A stretch of 5,975 bases of DNA from an uncultured Chlorobiota bacterium. GTDB taxonomy: Bacteria; Bacteroidota; Bacteroidia; Bacteroidales; JAADGE01. Each line of letters opens with the position of its first letter. Within the stretch, counting starts at the first letter, position 1. The notes under the pieces are model-generated. The model made no database searches and had not been told where the DNA came from. It worked only from the letters and a program-made list of their open reading frames with translations. Where the stretch lies: contig CAMZKI010000168.1 of the NCBI GenBank assembly GCA_947311125.1, positions 1 to 5,975 of the forward strand. The letters are read 5' to 3'. The position numbers and the translations under genes were made by a program. Below are positions 1 through 5,975 of the stretch, piece by piece.

Positions 1-23
1 ATAAATTCTAAAATAATACAGTT

Positions 24-1415
24 ATGTTTTCAAAAGAAATATATACGGCAAGGCGAAAAAAACTTTCAGAACAAATATCAGACGGATTAATTTTACTGCC
101 CGGTAATTCGGATGTTCCGTTTAATTATCCGGCAAATATTTATTCTTTCAGGCAAGACAGTTCTTTTTTGTATTTTTTCGGTGTAAAACAACCGGATATT
201 ACAGGTATTATTGATGTTGATTCCGGTGAAGACTATATGTTCGGAAATGATATAGGTATTGACGATATTATTTGGATGGGCGAACAGCCGACAATGAAAG
301 AATTTGCCGGCAAAAACGGAGTAACTCAAACATATCCTACAGAAAAACTTGATGATTTTATTAAAAAAGCTTTGTCGCAGGGCAGAAAAATTCATTTTTT
401 ACCTGCATACAGAGCACAGACAAAGTTGCAACTTGAGAAATTACTCGGAATACCTGCCGGAGAAATAAACGGTAATGTTTCGGAAGAACTGATAAAAGCT
501 GTGGTAAAATTACGCTCGGTAAAAGAACCGGGAGAAATTAAAGATATTGAAAAAACTGTTGATGTTGCTTATGAAATGCATACAATTTCGATGAAATCGG
601 CAATGCCGGGTATTAAAGAACAAGAAATTTACGGAAAAATTGAAGGGATTGCACTGGCACACGGCGGACCTGTATCTTTTCCGGTTATTTTATCGGTAAA
701 CGGGCAAATATTACATAACCATTACCACGAAAATATTTTGAAAGAAGGGCAACTGATGGTAACGGATGCCGGAGCCGAATCATCGATTCATTATTGCAGC
801 GATATTACGCGAACAGTTCCCGTAGGCGGAAAGTTTTCTCAAAAACAAAAAGAAATATACGAAATTGTGTTAAAGGCAAATGTTGAGGTAATAAAAAACT
901 CAAAGCCCGGAGTTTTTTATAAAGATATGCACTTGCTTTCGGCAAAAATTATAGCACAAGGATTAAAAGACACCGGGCTGATGAAGGGCGATATTGAAGA
1001 AGCGGTTGCAAACGGAGCTCATGCTCTTTTTTATCCTCACGGTTTGGGGCATATGATGGGGCTTGATGTTCATGATATGGAAGGATTGGGTGAAAACTAT
1101 GTCGGCTATGACGAAACAGTAAAACGCAGCGAACAATTCGGACTGGCATTTTTGCGTATGGCACGAAAACTTGAACCCGGTTTTGTGATAACTGTTGAGC
1201 CCGGAATTTATTTTATTCCTGCTTTAATTGATATTTGGAAGAAAGAAAATAAATTTGCTGATTTTATTAATTATGAGATGCTTGAAAGCTACAGAGACTT
1301 TGGCGGTATTCGTATTGAAGACGATATTCTTATTACGAAAAACGGATGCAGAGTTCTCGGAAAACCGATACCCAAGACAGTTGAAGAGATTGAGAATTTG
1401 ATGGGGAAGGGGTAA
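24..1415 (+). CDS. pepP: Xaa-Pro aminopeptidase (aminopeptidase P, peptidase family M24B)
   Basis: Predicted cytoplasmic metallopeptidase that removes the N-terminal residue from peptides with proline in second position, usually with two Mn(II) ions. It has 463 codons, a typical length for the family. Residues 1 to about 135 form the creatinase/AMP_N-like N-terminal domain, and about 160-445 the pita-bread catalytic domain. All five expected metal ligands are visible: Asp248 (TDAGAE), Asp260 (SDITRT), His343 (HGLGHMMG), Glu392 (VEPGIYF) and Glu432 (GIRIEDD). His231 in LHNHYHEN and His350 in GLDVHD match the proline-site histidines of E. coli PepP. The stretch before Glu432 (FINYE...YRDFGGIRIEDD) resembles Bacteroidota homologues as I remember them. 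There is no signal peptide or membrane segment. The start is the first ATG of the frame and the protein begins at the expected point of the N-domain. No Shine-Dalgarno is present, and the promoter lies outside the window. It converges on the next gene. Confidence 0.95.
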   Translation: MFSKEIYTARRKKLSEQISDGLILLPGNSDVPFNYPANIYSFRQDSSFLYFFGVKQPDITGIIDVDSGEDYMFGNDIGIDDIIWMGEQPTMKEFAGKNGVTQTYPTEKLDDFIKKALSQGRKIHFLPAYRAQTKLQLEKLLGIPAGEINGNVSEELIKAVVKLRSVKEPGEIKDIEKTVDVAYEMHTISMKSAMPGIKEQEIYGKIEGIALAHGGPVSFPVILSVNGQILHNHYHENILKEGQLMVTDAGAESSIHYCSDITRTVPVGGKFSQKQKEIYEIVLKANVEVIKNSKPGVFYKDMHLLSAKIIAQGLKDTGLMKGDIEEAVANGAHALFYPHGLGHMMGLDVHDMEGLGENYVGYDETVKRSEQFGLAFLRMARKLEPGFVITVEPGIYFIPALIDIWKKENKFADFINYEMLESYRDFGGIRIEDDILITKNGCRVLGKPIPKTVEEIENLMGKG

Positions 1416-1440
1416 AACTTTGGTTCTTTTTTCTGAACTT

Positions 1441-1476
1441 AAGAAGAGGTCTCCTGTATATTAGAGACCTCTTCTT
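1441..1476. terminator. Perfect 13-bp hairpin between convergent genes (putative bidirectional 3'-end structure)
   Basis: AAGAAGAGGTCTC (1441-1453) is perfectly complementary to GAGACCTCTTCTT (1464-1476), with a 10-nt loop. The hairpin starts 25 nt after the pepP stop and ends 6 nt before the stop of the minus-strand synthetase, so it can form in both transcripts. Position and stem strength suggest transcription termination or 3'-end protection for both genes. Neither strand has a clear U-tract after the stem: the plus strand continues GCAATATT and the minus strand AAGTTCAG. Classical intrinsic termination is therefore not certain. Confidence 0.6.
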
Positions 1477-1482
1477 GCAATA

Positions 1483-3270
1483 TTAACTTAAAACATAACC
1501 TTCGTCATCTGCTTTTTCATAGAGCCAATCGATACGCTTTTTGTATTTTTTAAGAATAAAATCTCGTTTAAGTTTCAGAGTAGGGGACAGTTCTCCGGTA
1601 TCCGGAGCCCATTCTTCACAAACCAATGCAAATTTTTTAATTCTCATAGATTCGTCAACATCAAAATTTAAGTCATCGATTTCATTCTTTATTTTTTCGT
1701 TAACCTGCTCATTTTTTATTATTTCTAAATTGTCTTTAAAAGTTATTTCGTGCAGTTCGCCCCACTTTCTGATATAGTCAAAAGCCGGAGAGATTAGAGC
1801 AGAACAAAAACGCTCATTTTCGCCGACGACCATAAGCTGTTCAATAAAAGGAGATTCTTTCATAATGTTTTCAACCAATTGAGGAGCAACATACTTACCT
1901 GTTGAAAGTTTGAAAAGTTCTTTTTTTCTTCCTGTTATTTTCAGAATATCTCCGTTGAGTTCACCCATATCTCCTGTATGAAACCAGCCGTCTTCGTCAA
2001 TTTCTTCTTCTGTTCGTTCTCTGTCCTTATAATAGCCTTTCATTAAGCACGGACCTTTGTAAAGAATTTCGCCGTCGGGAGCTATTTTAACTTCTGATGT
2101 CTCGAGTAACTTTCCGACAGTTCCGGGTTTTATGTCATCGAGCCTGTTGACTGATATAACGGGAGATGTTTCGGTTAAGCCGTATCCTTCAATAACCGGA
2201 ATTTTTGCAGCATTAAAAACTCGGGCGAGTCTTGGTTGTAAAGCTGCACCGCCGGAAACTATCAATTTTATATTTCCTCCTAATGCTTCTCTCCATTTAT
2301 CAAAAACAAGTTTGTTGTCAAAGGCTAATTTTGCTTTTAAAAACATATTTGAAGACTTATTTCCTTCATATTTCTGTGCTGAGCGTAAAGAACTGAAAAA
2401 AATACTTTTTTTAATACCTTTAAGATCTCTTCCTTTTTCGTATATTTTATCATAAATTTTTTCAAGAAGTCTGGGAACCGTTGCAAAAGTTTCCGGCTTT
2501 ACTTCTTGTATGTCGGCAACGAGGGTTTCCGGACTTTCTGCATAATATATGCTTACTCCCAAATATGTATATAAAAAATTCAAACTTCTTTCGTAAACAT
2601 GATTAAGCGGTAAAAAACTTATTGCTTTGCTTACTCCTTCCGGTACGACACAAACTTGAGCAAGAACATTTGAAATGAAGTTTTTATGTGTAAGCATTAC
2701 GCCTTTCGGTTGTCCTGTTGTTCCGGACGTGTAAATTATTGAACTGATATCTTTTTCGTTTATATCTGCTTTCATCTGTTGAAGCTTTCCGCTGTTTTGT
2801 TCAAAATCTTTTTTTCCTGTATTCAGAATATCATTAAATAATCCGGGAGCATCTGTTTTTTCAAAAGAATAAACAGGAATATTTTTGTTCGTTATAACAG
2901 GAGCATCTTTAACTCTTTCATAATGTTCCTTTTTTGCCGTAATAATCATTTTTGCATCGGAATGATTTATTATATGGTTGTATTCTGATGTTGCCATTGT
3001 GGGGTAAACAGGTACGTGTATAACACCGACTTGCTCCATTCCTATATCGGCAATGTTCCATTCGGGGCGATTGTTTGAGATTGTCAATATTTTATCACCT
3101 TTTTTAAATCCTAAACTAATTAATCCTGAACTGAAAAAATCTGCTTTTTGTTTTATGTCTTGAGTGCTGAACTTTTCCCATTTACCGTTTCTTTTTACGG
3201 AAAAAGCATCGTCTTTCGGGTAATTTGCCAGTGCGTATTCTATAAATTCAAATGTTCTCTTTATTTCCAT
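1483..3270 (-). CDS. Long-chain fatty acid--CoA ligase (AMP-forming acyl-CoA synthetase), copy A
   Basis: Predicted to activate long-chain fatty acids with ATP to acyl-AMP and then acyl-CoA, for beta-oxidation or lipid synthesis. It has 595 codons, the normal size for the COG1022 (FAA1/fadD15-like) branch. ANL-superfamily motifs appear in order: P-loop A3 YTSGTTGQPKGV at 180-191; the LACS-type FLPLNHVYER at 219-228; PRLLEKIYDKI at 266-276; A5 EGYGLTETSP at 361-370; A7 GWFHTGD at 428-434 with the ATP-ribose-binding Asp434; the A8 hinge ITGRKKELFKLSTGKYVAP at 445-463 with Arg448; and a C-terminal SPTLKLKR at 562-569 that should carry the catalytic lysine (probably Lys566). There is no signal peptide or clear membrane helix. 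The ATG start matches the start of the paralogue next door (MEIKRTF in both), and no Shine-Dalgarno precedes it. A terminator separates it from copy B, so it probably has its own promoter. Chain-length preference cannot be read from the sequence. Confidence 0.94.
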   Translation of the reverse strand: MEIKRTFEFIEYALANYPKDDAFSVKRNGKWEKFSTQDIKQKADFFSSGLISLGFKKGDKILTISNNRPEWNIADIGMEQVGVIHVPVYPTMATSEYNHIINHSDAKMIITAKKEHYERVKDAPVITNKNIPVYSFEKTDAPGLFNDILNTGKKDFEQNSGKLQQMKADINEKDISSIIYTSGTTGQPKGVMLTHKNFISNVLAQVCVVPEGVSKAISFLPLNHVYERSLNFLYTYLGVSIYYAESPETLVADIQEVKPETFATVPRLLEKIYDKIYEKGRDLKGIKKSIFFSSLRSAQKYEGNKSSNMFLKAKLAFDNKLVFDKWREALGGNIKLIVSGGAALQPRLARVFNAAKIPVIEGYGLTETSPVISVNRLDDIKPGTVGKLLETSEVKIAPDGEILYKGPCLMKGYYKDRERTEEEIDEDGWFHTGDMGELNGDILKITGRKKELFKLSTGKYVAPQLVENIMKESPFIEQLMVVGENERFCSALISPAFDYIRKWGELHEITFKDNLEIIKNEQVNEKIKNEIDDLNFDVDESMRIKKFALVCEEWAPDTGELSPTLKLKRDFILKKYKKRIDWLYEKADDEGYVLS

Positions 3271-3327
3271 AGTTTGTTAAATTTAATGTTTATACTTGAT
3301 AAAAGATACGTAATTATTTTTAAAAAA

Positions 3328-3335
3328 CAAACTTA
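3328..3335 (-). promoter_or_regulatory. Putative Bacteroidota -7 box for acyl-CoA synthetase copy A
   Basis: Read on the minus strand this is TAAGTTTG, a full match to the Bacteroidota -7 consensus TAnnTTTG. It lies 57 nt upstream of the copy A start codon, which would give a leader of about 50 nt. No TTG/TTTG -33 box is found 17-23 nt further upstream; that position is filled by an A/T homopolymer tract. The upstream gene ends in a terminator, so a promoter is needed about here. The call rests on one 8-base match in A/T-rich DNA. Confidence 0.4.
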
Positions 3336-3345
3336 AAAAGTATAC

Positions 3346-3374
3346 GGTATTTGTTTTTTTAAAAAAAAATTACC
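3346..3374. repeat. T-tract/A-tract near-palindrome in the inter-paralogue spacer
   Basis: Seven T (3354-3360) run directly into nine A (3361-3369), and the pair is flanked by GGTA (3346-3349) and TACC (3371-3374). The whole 29-nt unit is symmetric about position 3360 with only two mismatched pairs. As DNA it would be rigid or bent. It sits just upstream of the putative copy A -7 box, where a -33 or UP-like element would be. It has too little G+C to be a good terminator. Its function is unknown and it may be chance in A/T-rich DNA. Confidence 0.35.
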
Positions 3375-3403
3375 TGATACAGTATATTATAAGCATACGT
3401 CAT

Positions 3404-3448
3404 AAAATAAAAAAAGGTTTCAGAAATGAAAGAAAATCCGAAACCTTT
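3404..3448 (-). terminator. Factor-independent terminator of acyl-CoA synthetase copy B
   Basis: On the minus strand a 9-bp perfect stem is formed by AAAGGTTTC and GAAACCTTT (plus-strand positions 3440-3448 and 3413-3421) around an 18-nt loop. The RNA then runs into a U-rich tract: seven U from 3415 to 3409, one A, then four U down to 3404. The stem begins 18 nt after the copy B stop codon. Stem, U-tract and position all fit an intrinsic terminator that separates transcription of copy B from copy A. The large loop and modest G+C suggest some read-through is possible. Confidence 0.8.
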
Positions 3449-3466
3449 ATATGTGTCATTACCGAT

Positions 3467-5254
3467 TTAATGCTCTATAAACCCCTCGTCTTCAGTGTAT
3501 CCGTAAAGATAGTCAAGTTTAGTTTTGTATTTCTTAATTAAAATTTTACGTTTTAGCTTAAGTGTCGGAGACAGTTCTCCTGTTTCCGGAGTCCATTCAC
3601 TGCATACTAATGAGAACTTTTTAATTCTCATAGCTTTATCTAATTTTTGATTAAGTCGCTCAACTTCGTCTTCAAACTTTTTTATTACTTTTTCGTTCTT
3701 TATAAGTTCGTAATTTTCTCTAAAGCTGATGTTGTGCAATGCAGCCCAATTGTGTAAATGTTCAAATGCAGGACATATAATTGCAGCGGTATATTTTTCT
3801 CCTTCGCCTACAACCATAATTTGTTCAATAAAGGGAGATTCTTTCATTTTATTTTCAACAAGTTCGGGTGCAACATATTTACCTGTTGAAAGTTTAAATA
3901 TTTCTTTTGTTCTTCCTGTTATTTTAAGCACTCTTCCGTCTAATTCTCCGGTATCTCCCGTATGAAACCACCCGTCTTTATCGATAGCTTCTTTTGTTTT
4001 TTCAGGGTCTTTATAGTATCCGGGCATTAAATTAGGACCTTTGAATAATATTTCGCCGTTATCTGCAATTTTAACCTGTGCAGTTTCCAATAGTTCTCCC
4101 ACCGTTCCTGCCCGGACATTTCCGAGGCGATTAACAGCAATAACCGGCGCAGTTTCAGAAAGCCCGTAACCTTCTAAAACCGGGATGCCTGCCGCTCCGA
4201 AAACACGTGCTAAACGAGGTTGCAAAGCCGCACCGCCGGAAACGACACATTTTATTCGTCCGCCGAGGGCTTCTCTCCATTTTACGAAAACAAGTTTGTT
4301 TGCAATTTTCAGTTTGAAATTATAAAATGCTCCCATATCTTTAGTCTCGTCATATTTTTCCCCGACCTTAAGAGCCCAAAAGAATATTGCTTTTTTTAAA
4401 CCTTTCAATGCTAATCCTTTGCTGTATATTTTATCGTAAAGTTTTTCAAATATACGAGGAACTGCTGCAAATAAATGAGGTTTAACTTCTTGTATGTTTT
4501 CAATGATAGTTTCCATACTTTCAGCATAATAAACTCTTATGCCTAAATAAATATACAGGTAGTTAATCATTCTTTCAAAAACATGATTTAAAGGAAGGAA
4601 ACTTATTCCGAGTTCGGCATCTTTAGGAACGGCAACTGATGAATCAATAACGTTACTTACAAAGTTTTTATGAGTCATCATAACCCCTTTAGAAAGACCG
4701 GTTGTTCCGGATGTGTAAATTATTGATGACAAGTCGTCTTCTTTAACATCATCTCTCATTTTTATTAACGTGTCTTTATGTTTTTCTTTGTTTTTTTCTC
4801 CGAGTTTAAGTATTTCTTCAAAAGACGGAACACCTTCAATTTTATCGAATGTATAAATGTATTTTATATTATCTGTTTTTTTCGCAATGGGATTGATAAA
4901 GTCGTATCGTTCCTTTGAAGAAATAATCAGCATTTTTGAGTCTGAGTGTGAAAGAACGTGCTTGTATTCTGTTTCTCCTATTGTAGGGTAAACAGGAACG
5001 TGTACTACCCCTATTTGTTCCATTCCGAAATCTGCAATGTTCCATTCCGGTCGGTTGTTAGAAACTGTTGCTATTTTATCGCCTTTTTTAAAGCCGAGTT
5101 CAATTAGTCCGCAACTGAACATATCGGCTTTTTCTTTTATGTATTGCGTACTGTATTTTTCCAACTTACCGTTTCTTTTTACGGAAAATGCATCATCTTT
5201 AGGAAATTTCTCTAAAGCATTGTCAAGAAAATCGAAGGTTCTTTTTATTTCCAT
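3467..5254 (-). CDS. Long-chain fatty acid--CoA ligase (AMP-forming acyl-CoA synthetase), copy B
   Basis: Tandem paralogue of copy A with the same predicted reaction: fatty acid + ATP + CoA to acyl-CoA + AMP + PPi. It also has 595 codons, and every motif falls at the same residue number: P-loop YTSGTTGLSKGV 180-191, FLPLNHVFER 219-228, PRIFEKLYDKI 266-276, EGYGLSETAP 361-370, GWFHTGD 428-434 (Asp434), ITGRTKEIFKLSTGKYVAP 445-463 (Arg448), and SPTLKLKR 562-569 (probable catalytic Lys566). Hand alignment gives about 369 of 595 identities with no gap. One oddity is Ser188 where most of the superfamily, including copy A, has proline (TSGTTGxPKG). The frame is intact and the other key residues are present, so it is probably active. 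The start ATG matches copy A, and no Shine-Dalgarno is seen. A well-spaced -33/-7 promoter lies upstream and an intrinsic terminator downstream, so it is likely monocistronic. It is divergent from glpD. Substrate preference is unknown. Confidence 0.94.
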   Translation of the reverse strand: MEIKRTFDFLDNALEKFPKDDAFSVKRNGKLEKYSTQYIKEKADMFSCGLIELGFKKGDKIATVSNNRPEWNIADFGMEQIGVVHVPVYPTIGETEYKHVLSHSDSKMLIISSKERYDFINPIAKKTDNIKYIYTFDKIEGVPSFEEILKLGEKNKEKHKDTLIKMRDDVKEDDLSSIIYTSGTTGLSKGVMMTHKNFVSNVIDSSVAVPKDAELGISFLPLNHVFERMINYLYIYLGIRVYYAESMETIIENIQEVKPHLFAAVPRIFEKLYDKIYSKGLALKGLKKAIFFWALKVGEKYDETKDMGAFYNFKLKIANKLVFVKWREALGGRIKCVVSGGAALQPRLARVFGAAGIPVLEGYGLSETAPVIAVNRLGNVRAGTVGELLETAQVKIADNGEILFKGPNLMPGYYKDPEKTKEAIDKDGWFHTGDTGELDGRVLKITGRTKEIFKLSTGKYVAPELVENKMKESPFIEQIMVVGEGEKYTAAIICPAFEHLHNWAALHNISFRENYELIKNEKVIKKFEDEVERLNQKLDKAMRIKKFSLVCSEWTPETGELSPTLKLKRKILIKKYKTKLDYLYGYTEDEGFIEH

Positions 5255-5287
5255 TATTACAAGATTAAATTATGTTAAAAAACATAC

Positions 5288-5318
5288 CAAAATTAGTATT
5301 TTTTTGCCTGTTTCCAAA
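5288..5318 (-). promoter_or_regulatory. Putative Bacteroidota -33/-7 promoter for acyl-CoA synthetase copy B
   Basis: On the minus strand, TTTG (5318-5315) is followed by 19 nt and then TAATTTTG (5295-5288), a full match to the Bacteroidota TAnnTTTG -7 box at a normal spacing from a TTTG -33 box. Transcription would start near 5282-5284, giving a leader of about 30 nt before the ATG. This is the best promoter match in the window. A short inverted repeat, ATGTT-AAAA-AACAT (5272-5285), overlaps the predicted start site and could be an operator, but 5-bp arms are weak evidence. Confidence 0.55.
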
Positions 5319-5374
5319 ATATATTTTAATTAAGATAAATTCAGGAAAAATTCCCGTTTTTCAATTAAAAGAAA

Positions 5375-5382
5375 TACTTTTG
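5375..5382 (+). promoter_or_regulatory. Putative -7 box for glpD
   Basis: TACTTTTG matches the TAnnTTTG consensus and ends 20 nt before the glpD ATG, so the leader would be only about 13-15 nt. No TTG-type -33 box is found 17-23 nt upstream. Instead the small palindrome GGAAAAATTCC (5344-5354) sits there. A weak -33 region would fit a promoter that depends on an activator, but this is inference. Confidence 0.4.
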
Positions 5383-5402
5383 TTTTCTTAAACTTAAAAT
5401 AT

Positions 5403-5975
5403 ATGTTTTTTTCAAACTTAAAGCGTAAGGAGAGGATTGAAGAGTTAGCTTCAACAGAATATGACTTACTCATAATAGGCGGAGGTATAACAGGTGCAGG
5501 CATAGCTTTGGATGCAGTAACTCGGGGAATGAAGGTTGCTCTGATTGAAATGCAGGATTTTGCCGCCGGAACAAGCAGCAGATCTACAAAATTAGTGCAC
5601 GGCGGATTAAGGTATTTAGAGCATTTGGAGCTTGGTCTGGTAAGAGAGGTGGGGCGGGAACGTGAAATAGTTCATACTAATGCAGCTCATATAGTGATAC
5701 CGGAGAAAATGATATTGCCGATAATTGAAGACGGAAATCTCGGCGAATTTACTACTTCTCTGGCATTGTATGTATATGATTTTCTTGCCGGAGTAAAAAA
5801 AACAGAACAAAAGAAAATGCTCTCAAAAGAAGAGGTGGTAAATCTGATACCTCTTATTGAGAGCCCTATATTAAAATCAGGTGCATTATATTACGAATAC
5901 AAAACTGATGATTCGCGACTTACGATTGAAGTAATTAAAAAGGCTGCTGAATACGGGGCAAATTGTATAAATTAT
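5403..5975 (+). CDS. glpD: FAD-dependent glycerol-3-phosphate dehydrogenase (partial, N-terminal 191 codons)
   Basis: Predicted to oxidise sn-glycerol-3-phosphate to dihydroxyacetone phosphate with FAD and to pass electrons to the membrane quinone pool; it is a peripheral membrane flavoenzyme. The reading frame is open from ATG 5403 to the window edge, so roughly the last two thirds of a usual 500-560 residue protein lie outside. The dinucleotide-binding fold starts at residue 21, and IGGGITGAGIALDAVTRG (25-42) fits the FAD-G3PDH signature 1 pattern as I recall it. Glu49 ends the second strand, where an acidic residue binds the FAD ribose. GTSSRSTKLVHGGLRYLE (56-73), YDFLAGVKK (125-133) and TDDSRL (168-173) are typical of GlpD and closer to the Bacillus-type than the E. 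coli enzyme from memory. Residues 1-20 are a short basic/acidic lead without signal-peptide character. ATG 5403 is chosen because the next in-frame Met (43) would cut the FAD motif. No Shine-Dalgarno is present. Confidence 0.95.
   Translation, partial: MFFSNLKRKERIEELASTEYDLLIIGGGITGAGIALDAVTRGMKVALIEMQDFAAGTSSRSTKLVHGGLRYLEHLELGLVREVGREREIVHTNAAHIVIPEKMILPIIEDGNLGEFTTSLALYVYDFLAGVKKTEQKKMLSKEEVVNLIPLIESPILKSGALYYEYKTDDSRLTIEVIKKAAEYGANCINY

Noticed and set aside
93..395. Antisense open frame of 100 codons inside pepP
   Set aside because: It lies fully opposite a well-supported coding gene, has no recognisable domain and no plausible start signals. Open antisense frames are expected from the codon bias.
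949..1164. Antisense open frame of 71 codons inside pepP
   Set aside because: It overlaps the conserved catalytic region of the aminopeptidase on the other strand, and its composition looks like a shadow translation.
1541..1777. Plus-strand frame of 78 codons opposite copy A, and a frame of the same length at 3729-3965 opposite copy B
   Set aside because: The equal length is a coincidence: with the 1984-bp offset between the paralogues they do not fall at matching positions. Both lie opposite conserved synthetase domains.
2132..2455. Plus-strand frame of 107 codons opposite the copy A catalytic core
   Set aside because: It is antisense to the A5 motif and neighbouring conserved sequence, and no equivalent frame of similar extent occurs opposite copy B.
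3148..3336. Plus-strand frame of 62 codons running out of copy A into the spacer
   Set aside because: Most of it is antisense to the synthetase N-terminus, and the tail is low-complexity A/T DNA. No ribosome binding or promoter signal is seen.
3271..3466. Possible small RNA or riboswitch in the spacer between the synthetases
   Set aside because: The only stable fold is the terminator of copy B. The remaining A/T-rich sequence shows no structured aptamer-like element.
5037..5333. Plus-strand frame of 98 codons overlapping the copy B N-terminus and the divergent promoter region
   Set aside because: It is antisense to conserved coding sequence and would cross the best promoter in the window. 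No domain is recognised.
5616..5810. Minus-strand frame of 64 codons inside glpD
   Set aside because: It is fully antisense to clearly conserved GlpD sequence.
1..5975. Search for CRISPR arrays, tRNA genes, insertion sequences, attachment sites or defence genes
   Set aside because: No spaced direct repeats, cloverleaf sequences, transposase motifs or terminal inverted repeats were seen. The window is nearly filled by four ordinary metabolic genes.

Overview
The window is A+T-rich and looks like a chromosomal core or metabolic region of a member of the Bacteroidota. Four observations suggest this. None of the four genes has a Shine-Dalgarno motif before its start. Bacteroidota-type -7 boxes (TAnnTTTG) lie upstream of three of the four starts. 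The aminopeptidase P has the Bacteroidota-style C-terminal region. Several codons are A/T-biased. I cannot name the genus. No mobile element, CRISPR array, RNA gene or phage gene is visible.

Layout, left to right. (1) 24-1415, plus strand: a complete Xaa-Pro aminopeptidase (M24B, PepP type). (2) 1416-1482: a short convergent intergenic region dominated by a perfect 13-bp hairpin. (3) 1483-3270, minus strand: a complete long-chain acyl-CoA synthetase (AMP-forming), called copy A here. (4) 3271-3466: a 196-bp spacer with a putative promoter for copy A, a T/A-tract near-palindrome, and a factor-independent terminator for the next gene. (5) 3467-5254, minus strand: a second acyl-CoA synthetase, copy B. 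It has exactly the same length as copy A and aligns with it without gaps at about 62% identity (hand count 369/595). (6) 5255-5402: a 148-bp divergent promoter region. (7) 5403 to the window edge, plus strand: the first 191 codons of an FAD-dependent glycerol-3-phosphate dehydrogenase (GlpD).

How the genes fit together: the two synthetases would activate free long-chain fatty acids to acyl-CoA. GlpD would oxidise sn-glycerol-3-phosphate to dihydroxyacetone phosphate and pass electrons to the quinone pool. Together these are the two arms of glycerolipid use, fatty acid and glycerol, and copy B and glpD share a divergent control region. This functional link is an inference from position. PepP is on the other side of a convergent hairpin and is probably unrelated. 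The region reads as ordinary metabolism. I found no convincing sign of a new defence, mobile or RNA-based system. The points most worth a second look are the synthetase duplication, the changed P-loop residue in copy B, and the U-tract-less convergent hairpin.
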